The notes below the pieces were generated by a model. That model saw only the letters and a program-made list of their open reading frames with translations. It was not told the DNA's origin and searched no databases. Positions 23,601 to 35,600 of a stretch of DNA of 64,000 bases are shown here, in pieces. The first letter of the stretch is position 1. Each line of letters opens with the position of its first letter. Position numbers and translations under genes: made by a program. Origin of the DNA: Colocasia esculenta (Eukaryota > Streptophyta > Magnoliopsida > Alismatales > Araceae); the NCBI GenBank assembly GCA_014218235.1, contig CM024755.1, positions 35,856,713 to 35,920,712 on the forward strand, given 5' to 3'.

Positions 23601-26600
23601 GATTGGAGGGGTATTTTAGTAATTTGACCAGGCCAGGGGGACATGATAAAAGTTCTAGGATGGAAAAAGGTTTTGGTATTATCCTTGACTTTTAGAAGCA
23701 CTGAGGTAGTTTTTGGAAGATTTGAGGGTTGGCTGGGAATTTTTTGAATCATGGGGGTTCATATGTAATTTTTCAAATGATCACAAAAGATGTAGATGTA
23801 AATGAAAATATTTTATTGTATTCATCAAGGTTTGTTGGATCGCCGATTCAGACAGAATCGGGTTTGTCTTGATTTGATCCGATTCGGGCGAATCAGACCG
23901 ATTCGCATGTATATATATATATATAATATTATTTATGTATACAATGAATATATATTACATATATATATGTATATGTAAGATATATATGCATGCATATATG
24001 TAACATATGTATGCCAGATATGAGAATGGGCTCAGGGATTCACATGGGATTACATGGAACTCAGATCTTATTTACATTTCATATCATTTAAGAAAATGTT
24101 ATAATTTGCTTAAGATATTACACGTAAATAAGGAAGTACCCCCCCCCCCCCCACTTGAATCCAATAAAAATATCAAAAAAATTATATCAAACGTGTATAC
24201 GACTTCTTCAAGGGAGTGACTAACCTACTGACTGCAACCAAGGTTCGACGCATCGGGGAATCGGGGCGAATCGGGTTTTTCTTGATCCACCACGATTCGC
24301 TAGAATTGGACCGATTTGCATGGGAATCGGATGGGAATCGGTCCGATTCGATGGGAATCGGGCGAATCGGGTTTCTCCTAATTCGATCCGATTCGATCCG
24401 ATCCGGCAAACTATGACTGCAACTAAGTCCCAGTCAGTAGGAGAGTGACTCCCTTGGAGAAGTCATATGCATGTTTGACCTTTTTCACCGGACTTTAGAT
24501 TTTTAGTGTTCTATTGGGTTTATTTGAATTATGAATGTTTAAATAGACCAAATTATCAAGGATTAGAAAGTCGTTATTTTGATGGAATCATCAAAATCAC
24601 GATTTTCTTCTTAGATAGGAGAGTTAACTTTTTATTGGTAAGAGATGATTTTTTTATATTTTTATTAGATTCAAATGGGGGGTACTTCCTTATTTACATA
24701 TAATATAACATTTAATTGATGATATGAAATGTAAATAAGGTATGAGTTTCGCAGGGTGTCTGTCGACACTTAAACGTGTCGACCGAATCGGATCCGCATC
24801 GGACGAATCAGAGCGAATCGAGCCCTATTCATCCATTGTTGTTCAATTCGACAGGTTCGCATGTGAACCAACCGAATCGAGCAAATCCCGGATCGACTTT
24901 TATGTGATTCGTACTGATTCAGCCGAATCCAGCCGATTTACCCCGCTTAGGCAAACCATGGTTGTGAGAACCATTTTCTAACAAAGATATCATTTAAAAT
25001 TTTATTTATTTATTTACATAGACATGATTGTATTTAGTTCATTTAACCTCCCCCACTAACCTCAGTTAGTACTAATTAGATCAGCACAAAGGTTGAACAC
25101 CTTTGATTAACCATCAGACAACCCCTTTGAAACAAAAGAGCGTGACTCACAATTAAATGAAACACATTGCAAATGAAGAAAATAAAATTAGAAACATGCA
25201 TGCCTTTTTTTTGGAATTTTTTGTGATTTATTCCATTTTTATCATTTTTTATTTTTAAATGACTTGTTTTATTTATTTAATTATTTTCGTCATTTATTTA
25301 TTTAAATTATGATCATGTGAATTAAATTAATATTTTCACTTATTTATTTGATTTAAAGAGAGATTAACCTAGGGTGGATCATAAATGATATGAAACATGA
25401 CTTGTTTGTTATTTTTAAGTTACAATAAATTAAACAACAATGTTTATGAAATATTTTATTAAAGTTTGTCAAAAAATTGGTTGATTTTAATTAATAAATT
25501 AATTGGTGAAGAGCATGAAATAAATGTGACACTACATGCAATTTGAACATCGGAACATAATTAATCATAACAAACTCGGCCCATTAGGCCCGTTAACATG
25601 TTGAGGAGGTGAACACATGAGAAAATTTGTCAAATGTTGACCCAATAAGCACATTAGGCCCAATAAGCTTTAAACATGATCATTTATCAAGTCATGGCAT
25701 GAAGTTACACAATATTTGGCCCATTAAACAAGTCCAGCCCGGTATGGAAGTCTGGCCCAATAAGGAAGCCCAATAAACCTTTTAAAAGACTTTAGAAAAT
25801 TCGTATTGTGTCTTGCACAATATTCCTTAGGACTGTCTTGCAGACCTTTCTCCTTCGACTGTCTTGCAATCTAGAAGGCTTGCTTCTTTGGAGTTAGCAA
25901 AAATCCACCCCCTTTGGCCTTGGTCCTTTTATAGGGAATGGGGAGAGATGTCGTCCCGGTCATTTGCACCGTCCCGATCATTTACACCGTCCCCGTTCAT
26001 TTGCACTTGACTTTTTGCATATTCCTCCCTATTTCCTTTTTCTTTTTACCCCTCTTTCTTTTTTCCTTTTGCGTTTATGCCCTTTCGGGCATCGGGAGAG
26101 AGGGGAGAGTTGCGGCCTGCTCTCTCTCTCCTTCTCTCAGCTCGGTCCGCGTAGGAAGAAGCAGCAGCAGGAGTTGGTGGAGGCGGTGTCGACGACAGCG
26201 GCCAAGGGGCACAGCAGCGGCAGTGGCTTGGGATGTCATCGGCAGCAACGGAAGCTGCTGAAGGCACTAGCTGCAACAGCCTGAGGCGCCGACGGCCACT
26301 GCAGAAGACACCGGAAGCGACGGTGGCAGGGAAAACCAACCCCATCCGCAGTGGATGGGGCTCTCGGTGGAGCCAGTGCCGGCCCCAAACAGGGCCAGCA
26401 GCGGTAGCAGTGGCCTTGAGGGCCTTCACCGGCTATAAGGGAGGTAACCCCCCTCTTTTTTCTTTTCTTATTTTTTTTTCTCTTCTGTCTTCTTTTCTTC
26501 TTTTCTTTGAGCAAAAATCGATTACATCCCAAGATTGGCATCCGAGAGTGAAGCATAGGGCAACTGTCTCGTATGAAGCTTTCCAACTATATTTTAGCAC

Positions 26601-29600
26601 ATATTGTCCTTCAGGGGGTCCATTTCATCTATTCTGCCAATATATTTCGGCCATTTTGACTTTCTTGAGATTTATGGTGGAGATGTCATATTTGTGAACT
26701 TGAGATGTCACAGTTTATGACATACTTGCAGTAAACTTCTCATTTCTTTTGGACTTGCAGTGCCAATGACCATTATCTCATACGTAGATTTGATATGACA
26801 ACAATGCCAAAAAAAATTCCTTTACGTATCAAGAATTATGACTTTGCTGCCATATATTTCTTCTTCTAGGCCGCTTTATCCTTTCCTTTTTTCGTTCTTC
26901 TTCAACAAAATTTGATCTCCTGTTGCATTGGACTTGCAGAGGTGGACCACTTACATGACATTGAAGGAGTTTACTTGGACTTGGAAATCCTGGAGACCCA
27001 ATTGACTGCTTTTCAAGCGGAGATTGCTATAACTTCCACAAAAATCGTGCAAGCCATAAGATGACCTCGCTTATGCATGACAGCGCTGTTCGTGCCATTT
27101 TTTTGCACAGATTAACCTTTTGAGGGCAGGCGACACCGAAGCATAGACTTGCTTGAGGGATGTTGTTTTTAGCATCAATACATGCTATCCATTTATTTTG
27201 ACTTCTCCTTCTTAGGCTATCCCAAGGGCCTATCTTGGGATGAGGACTTTTATTTGCTATAGATATTGCGCTTCTGAGTTTCACCATCAGCATGTGATCT
27301 TTATTGATAACAGGGGTTTTAAGGCTTCCCCCAAAAGTCGTGAGCTATTTCATACTTTTAGTGAGGAGATTGAGGCTCCCTCGGGCAAATGATTTTGATT
27401 TTGATTTGATTTTTTTTTCGCATTACCAACCCCAGCACTCTTTTGGGTTTTCACCAAGATTGGCCCCCTCTAGCTTTTTCCAACGTGCCCTTACAGGTTT
27501 TCACGTTGAGGGGTTTACCCATTTTTGCTTAAGGCGCCCTTTCGCGTTTTCACCTCAACAAGGTTTTAGACTTTTTTACCCTTAGTCCGCCATAATGAAA
27601 TGATAGACCAAGTTTGTCGGGGCACCTCTTTCTTTAAGCCCCTATTTATTTTATTTATTTTCTTTTTTTTATTTGGTAGGGAATTATAGCATGAAAGGTA
27701 GAATCGCCTGGATCGACTAGGAATCGATCGATCCTGGATCGGATCGACGCCCAAGGATTCGATTCCGGGCGGAAGTCCCCCCCAAATCCCTGTTTTGAGG
27801 TTGGATCGACCCAACTCGCCAAGATCCGAGTTGGATCGCGCGAGTCGCACATGGATCGATCGATCCATGAGCGATTCTGTCGATCCGGCGGGTTTAAGTT
27901 CAAATTTGGACTTTGCCCGCCGGATCGACCCATTATCGGGCTTAATCGGTCGATCCTTGTTCGATCCGACCCGATAAGGGTCGACCTGGCGCGATTCGTG
28001 GGGATCCCAGGCGGATCCCCCTTAAAACAGGCGATCCACCTGAGGGAGAAAGCTCAAGTCAACAATTTACACCAAGAGGGATTCAAATGGGTATGCATGA
28101 TTTAGCAAATTCCCTCTTTGGTTATAGCTATCAAAACCCAAATAATGGTGACTCATCTATGTCTGGAAGTGGATGGAAAGATTATTAGTCTTCTATCAAA
28201 TGTAAGTTACATTTAACATTTTTTGCTTTTCTTGTGTTATTCTAGTAGTATTGATTCACAATGTCTTAAATTTCATGTTTCATGTAGTATGAATGCATGT
28301 ATAATTGATTTTTGATGCAAATATTAGTTCTTTCAATTTATCAGATTTTTTTCTCAATTTTTCTATTTTTTCCTGAATTTTCCTGAATTTTTTCCAAAAA
28401 AAAACCATTTTATAGACTGGCCGATCCAGGATCGGCCAGACTTCCCTTGGATTCGTCGGATCCTGCGATCCGATCCGATCCAGGATCAGATCGAGCCTGG
28501 TCGATCCCGATCCCGATTCCGATCCTGCCTTCCATGAATTAAAGACTTTCCTGAGAGCCTTCGGTAAGGAATTAAAGGCTTCCTTGAGCATGGATGGCAA
28601 AATCGGCCGACTCCGCTCCGAGTCGGCCGACTCTGAGTGGAATCGGCCCATGCCGACCCGACTTGGGGGGGGGGGGGGGGACACCCACCCACCCACGGGA
28701 CTAGGTTTGCAAAGTCCACTGCACGACTCAGCCCGACTCCAGCCCGACTCGGGTCGGGATCGACTGGGGCCGACCCAGCCACCTGACCCGACTTCTCCAT
28801 CCATGTCCTTGAGAGCCGTAGGATTTGAATTTGGATTTTAACTGGGTTGGCCGACCTTGAGGATGTATTGGCCAGAAGCTTGGGTTTATAGTCGGTAGGG
28901 AATTAAAGGCTTCCTTGAAGGCCATAGGCTTAGAGTTTGAATTTTTTTTTTTTACGATAGGGAATTAGAGGCTTCCCTAAGAGCCATGGATTGAGAGTTT
29001 GGATTTATATACGGTAGGGAATTAAAGGCTTCCCTGAGAGCCGCGAACATGTTTAGAGGATTGAGGCTCATCTAAGGCTCGTGATTTGACTTTTGACTGG
29101 TCTTGACGACTTGTTAGCCAAAAGACATGAATTTTGATCTTTGGCTGGTCTTAACGGCTTGTTAGCCAAGAGATCAGGGATTTGACTTTTGACCGACCTT
29201 GATGGCTTGTTAGCCAAAAGACATGGGTTTGACCTTTCACTGGCCTTAACGGCTTGTTAGCCAAAAGACATGAGTTTCGACCTTTGACTGGCCTTGACGG
29301 CTTGTTAGCTAAGAGGTCATGGATTTGACTTTTGACTGGCCATGACAGCTTGTTAGCCAAAAGACATGAGTTTGACTTTTTGGCTGGCCTTGACGGCTTG
29401 TTAGCCAAAGAAGACTAGAATTTGACTCTTGACTGGCCTTAACGGCTTGTTAGCCAAGAGACGTGTTTTGACTTTTGACTGGCCTTAACAGCTTGTTAGT
29501 CATGACATCATGGATTTGACTTTTGACTGGCCTTGACGACTTATTAGCCAAAAGATATGAATTTCGACCTTTGACTGGCCTTGACGGCTTGTTAGCCAAG

Positions 29601-32600
29601 AGGTCCTGGATTTGACTTTTGACTGGCCTTGACGGCTTGTTAGCCAAAAGACATAAGTTTGACTTATTGGCTGGCCTTGATGGCTTGTTAGCCAAAGAAG
29701 ACTGGAATTTGAATCTTGATCGGCCTTGACGGCTTGTTTGCCAAGAGACATGAATTTCGACCTTTGACTGGCCTCGACGACTTGTTAGCCAAGAGGTCTT
29801 GGATTAGACTTTTGACTGGCCTTGACAGCTTGTTAGCCAAAAGACATAGGTTTTGATTTGTTTAAGAAATGATAATTTCTTCTTATGTTGGTTCTCCTTC
29901 TCTCTCTTTCTTCGAGCAGAGTTTGAGTTTCCCACATTTCTTATAAGGGCAGAAAGACACAATCATCGTTGTCTCTGTCGTAGCCCCTGAATTTGATTAT
30001 TCGTTCACATGAACTTGGAGGTTCTTTCTTCATTGACAACTCTTGTGTCTTTCCTTTTATAAGGAATGCGGGATGTCTCAATCTCGCTCTAAAAAAGGTC
30101 GAGAGAGTCCCCCTCTTTTTTTTTCTTTCTTTTTTTTAACACCAATTGTAATGCCCTTTTTTGGGTTTTCACCACAATTAGCCCCCTTTTGCTTTTGCCT
30201 ACACGCCCTTTCGGGTTTTCATGTAGCGGGGTTTCCCATTTTTACCTGAGGCGCCCTGTCTAATTCCTATTCTTGTTCTTGACAGAGGGAATTTTCATTT
30301 TCATTTTCCATGGGGCTCTGACCCTTTTGCTTTTCAATTTCCATTCTCATGTGGGCAAAGTTTATGCTTACCATGTTCACTGCATAGTGCACTATAAGGC
30401 CTTCACGTGTCTCCCATCTGAGACCTCTTCTGTCATTGTGAGGAAATGGTGGTTGCCCCCCAACATTCATAGGTACCACAATTCTCGAAAAATCTTACCC
30501 CCCATACTACTCTGAGTTTGTGGGATGTTTTGTTTTTGGCATATCTCTTTGATGTACTGCGGCATATCTTCGAGTTCTCCAACTATTTCTTGGGACCCAG
30601 ACAGATGCTTCAGACCAAAGTCATCATTTAGGGGTTGTTTGGGTGTCGGCTCTCCCATATAGAACACTATCGGTCTACCATCTTTATGTCGAGCCATGAA
30701 GAAATTTATTGGTTCAACTGTATAGGCTTCATGCCTATCTGTCATTTGTATATGATCTTGTGGTAGCGGTATTCCAGCCCCTATCAGCCGACTGATGGCA
30801 TTGCTTTCTAATTTGACAACAGGTCTTTCTAACTGAAGAGGTTTTCGATTTGGATCTCCCAATTGTTGGATTGGTTTGAGTGCTGCTGCCCTCTCTTTAT
30901 TGACTTTTATTTTGCCGCTACTTTTTGGAGAAGCTCCTGCAATTTCTTTGCCTTTGTCTAGTTTCCTAGGGGGATCAACTTCCCCCTCGACATATAGCCT
31001 AGCATCAACCAGGTGGCATTCATACACTTTAAACAGTTCTCGGTCTGCAAAGACCCGATGTTGGTCACCTTTTTTTGTGTATTTTAGGTATTGATGGAGA
31101 GTAGATGGCACCACCAAGTTTTTATGTAACCATGGTCGCCCCAAGAGGGCCTTGAAAAAGGTATTGGTGTCGACCACATAGAACACCACCTTTGTTATAA
31201 AATCGCCTAGGGCTAGGTCCACATCCACACGCCCTATGGCTTCTTTGGAGTCTTGATTGAATCCAGCTATCTTGACTCCTTCCACCTTATGTAAATAAAG
31301 GGTGAGGAACATATTGTGAAATGTTTTTAGCGGGATAATGTTCACCGCTGAACCAACACCGACCAGAATACGGTGTAATTCGCGCCCATTTATCTGACCC
31401 CTCATGTATAGAGGTCTATTGTGACAGGGAGAGGGTAGTAGCATGTCTTCTTTGTGAAAGTCGCAGAGGCCACTAATGCTTCATATATTTCTTCTTTCAT
31501 TTCGGTTACATGGGCCTCATAGGCCTCCGACTCCTATAAGGCAGTAATCAATGCCTCACACAGCTCTTTGCATAATGCTAAGACATCCCAAACATTAAGG
31601 TTGGTCGGGAACCTCTTTAATGTTTGGAGGACTTTCCAATTAGCTCTTTCTATGACTTTCTCGAAGGGGGGCATCATTCCTGCCGAACCCCTGCATGCCT
31701 ATGGTGGAAGGGGAATTGCGATAAAAAAAAGGGGGAATTACGACATTGCCGCCCATCTCTTCTCGCTCTTTATCTAGAAGTAGCTTTTCAGTTACGAGAG
31801 GTACCAAATCTTCTACCCTCTCTTTGACTGGTGCTTGAGAGGGTCCTTCATTCATCGCCTCTGCAAGAATTGGCCTATTTGTTTTAACAACAGGCTCTTC
31901 CTCCTCCTCGTCGGATGGCGGGAAGACATACTCATCACCTTTTGTTTGGGGTAAGGGATAGACCCTGGTTTCTTCCCCCTGAAATATATGACCTTCTGGG
32001 GTGGCTTACTTCTTTAGTAAGTTTTAAATGGCTTTCTAGCTTCGAGGGGTACACAGTTGATCCCCAATTTGGACTGTCCCCCCCCCCCCCCGCTTGAGCG
32101 GCAAACATGTAAGTCATATTACATGAGAATGTTTGCACATGGTTGATTAAGTCTTCGACGGTGCAGTCAGTTCCCCAGAACATTTCAGTTTCACTGACAG
32201 AGGAAAGAACATCCTCATCTTTTTGCATACGCTCTCGCAGCTCTATAAGCCATTTCTTCAAGCGCATTTTACGCTTCAGTTCTTCCCATGGTATGTATTT
32301 GTCCAGCGGGGTTGCCTTGGTTGGGGGTGTTTGTTGATATTCTTCAAGTTCATCAATCAACCCCTAAAGCCTTTTGAGGGGGCCACTGGCTTCATTTGCT
32401 GTGGAAGTCTCACAGACAGTAGCTTCCCTTTTCATTTTCCTCTTCTCGTTCTTCTTATGATTTTTTATTTTCCTCTGCAAGACTGCCAATTCTTGCAGTC
32501 TTTTCTTTTGCTATTTCCTTGGGAGTGGCAACGCCCCCGGGACGTGATTTCCTGGGCTGTTGCTTTCTTTGTCGCTTCTTAGGGGCTGACCCCTTGCTTG

Positions 32601-35600
32601 TATTCACCTAGGTCCAGCCAGCTTCCTCTTGCGTGTTGTGGAATGTTGCATTAATGGCCTTTTCCACAATATCATTTAGGAGTTGTTGATATGCAGGAAA
32701 TCTAGGGATCTTTGTCAGCTGCTCTACTTGTTACTTGTGCCACTTCTGCTTGAGTTGTAGCGTAGATTACATTTGCAGTGAATGTGAGCTTTGGTTGTTC
32801 ATGTGGTTGAGATGGATTCACGAAGTGCTCACCCATGTCAATGATTCCTACTTGAATCAACTTTTCTGCTCGATTCTTGAACAGGTAACAAGTTTCCAGA
32901 GTATGGCCCAACATACGATCGTATGCGCAATAATTGGGTTTGTCCACCATTGTTGCTTCCTCTAGGCGCTTAGGCTCCGAGAGAGTAATGAGATTCTCTT
33001 GGAGACATATGTCCAACAACTCTTTAGTATGCTCCCTAGTGAATGAGTAAGGAGAGCTGAGTCTCTCACCCAACGAAAGTGTTGACCTCTTTTCATCTTT
33101 CTTGGTATTTAAGGGAGAGGATGCCTCACCCTTGCCCTTTTTTTTGCCAAGAGTTGTTGAGAAGTCCACAACATTCACTTCTCTCGTGATCCTGAGCCAT
33201 TATCTTTGGGCGGTTTACCTTTCCCAAACACCGTGGTTGGATTTTCTGCAAAGAAGATTTCAATCTCTGCCACTGTGTCGTTGAGATGTTCAAATGTCTA
33301 GATATTGGCCCCTATGAACTTTTCCTTGATTTCTAGCTTCAGGCTTCTTTGGCATAGTTTCACCGCTCTTCATGTGCTGGTGGTTGTTCACATTTCATGC
33401 TCAAGTCACGCCATCTTTTAATGAAGTCTAGAGCAGACTCATTTTTGTTTTGCTTTAGGGATATGAGCTCTGCTAGGGTGACTCTTCTTTCTGTCACTCG
33501 GAAACATTCAAAGAATTTTCTTTGCATATCTTTCTAACCAACTATTGAATGTGGCTTCAATCGGGCATACTATTGAAAGGCTAGCCCTGTAAAGGATGTT
33601 GAAAAATACCTCAGAAGGTATGCCTCTTCTGTTGCCAGTTCTCCCATGATGCTCATGTAATGAGCTATGTGTTCATGAGGAGACCCGTCCCCGTTAAATT
33701 TTGAGAATTTGGGCACATTTGGGTGTTCTGCCGGGAGCTTTTTAGGTGTACATGGTATGGTACCCTATATAGGTTATAGGTGGTGGACCTTTCACCATGA
33801 TCAACAATCTCCGCCTCAATTATTTGTTCAATCATGGCCCTCTAAGAGACCATTGTTCCTTCAAATGAAGTATTTATTTATGGTGCATCATGCCTTTGTT
33901 CTGTTACATGCACCTCTTGAGTTTCCTCATGGCTTAAATTTGGATTTTCAAATGGTTGTTTTGCCATGACTTCTGCACGGGGTGTGCTTGGTAACACATT
34001 ACCAACCTAGGGTGCCATCGTAGGCAATGCTGGCCGGCTTACTTGCTGAGGCTGTTGAGACTGCACCAGCTGTTGGGCCGATTGTTAAGGCTGTAGTGGT
34101 GGTGATGGTTGTGGCGGTAGCGCCACCATTCCCAATTGTTGCATGAGGCTTTCTAACATAGCTTTTAGCTTATGATTTTCTTGCATTACCATTTCTAGGA
34201 TTTGTGATGAGGTTCCCCTATATTTGGGCTTTCAACAGGTCGACCCTGATCCAGAGGCACTGGGTGATTTGATGTAGTGGCATTGTTGGCAGCCGCCATG
34301 CCTCCTTCATTCTGAGGGGGTAAGTCCATCTCCACATTTATCCTGTCAAGCCAAGCTCGAGCTTACTCCCTTATGCGATTGGATATTGTGGGATGCTGCT
34401 CCATATTTGAGGTTTCTGCCAGGTCAGCTGTTGTAGGCAGATTTTGGGTGTTAATGTTAGAGGCATAGCATGTGTATATCTGCATGCCTTTGTTAGTGAT
34501 CTGCACTGTTCTTCTCTTCTTCTGCCTAGGGCGTACAGTGGCACCTAGGCATTGGAAAACTAATCTTTTAAGGATAACATCGTCCCTCTTGTGTTCTTCA
34601 AACTTGAAATTTTGCCATATCTCCGGGCTGGCTTGTCTCCTCTCTTGATATACCCCTTTCCTTTTATATCCTCTTAGCAAAACGATAGGCAAAGAAGGGG
34701 TGCATTCTTTGGTCTGAGACTCTTGGGAAGGCTCCCTTTGTCTCTCTAGGATCCGTCTTCTTCTGGAAGTTTGCCACCTTGCTTGATCTTGTTTCATAAT
34801 AGCTCTTGCGTTCTTTCGCCCTACTAGGGACTCTAGGGCCCTAGTCCTTCGGAGTTCTTGGGCTTCTTCTTTGGTGACCCAGACCTGTTTGACACGAGCT
34901 GAGCTGTACGCCTCATCCTTTTCAACATTGGCTTTATATTTCTTGAAGCTAACTTTGTCAAACTTCTTGTTCTTGGTTTCAACCTTCGTCCATTGCTCCT
35001 TCACATTTTTCACTTTAAAGTTTGACTTGTTCTGCTGCACTTTAGGAAGTATACCAAATCTGTTCTTTACTGGTACAACTGCTACATGTCGCTCCAGTGA
35101 TATCAGGGTCTCACTTCCATCCAGACGGATTCAAAGATCACCAACCAAGATAGTCTTGCAAGAACTTAAGATGCCACGTGTCGTGGGCTTTCTCGTAGGC
35201 TTGCATCTTTTGTTCTTTCTAGTAGTTGGAGTGTTGGTGAAGTTGATAGCATAAGTTGTGAATATCCGTAGTCATGGTTCGGCGTGGCGGATCGAATCGG
35301 TCCAATTTGGCCGAATCGGATCGAATCAGGAGAAACCCGATTCGCCCGATTCCCATCGAATCGGACCGATTCCCATCCGATTCCCATACAAATCGTGGCG
35401 GATCAGGAAAAACTCGATTCGCCTCGATTCCCCGATGCGTCGAACCTTGTCTGTAGTAAGTCTGCCTCATGAGCTTGAGGCTCTTCTTTTGCTTTGCTTG
35501 TTTCATAGGTCTTAGGAGAAATAGATTGAGTCTTAGCAACAGTAGGTTGCACAGCTAGTATCACGCCAAGGAAATATGGAAACTCCACCACTGGAGGGAA

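Larger units (their letters stand above)
23826..24960. mobile_element. Disrupted hAT element with nested insertions
   Basis: CAAGGTTTGTTGGATCGCCGATTC at its left edge (to about 23910), then an AT-rich microsatellite, a fold-back element (24067-24739) and a CGAATCGG-rich end closing with GGCAAACCATG at 24960. The ends fit the hAT family but the flanking 8-mers do not match, so this may be two fragments or an element broken by the Gypsy insertion at 24965. Confidence 0.45.

Noticed and set aside
22965..23825. A full minus-strand LTR starting TGTTGGACACGG
   Set aside because: No matching far end or 5-bp duplication found, so only an LTR-like edge is noted.
25938..26697. Open frames in the GC-rich part of the left LTR of element G, matched at 36954-37668
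   Set aside because: Frames are not conserved between the two LTR copies; this is LTR sequence.
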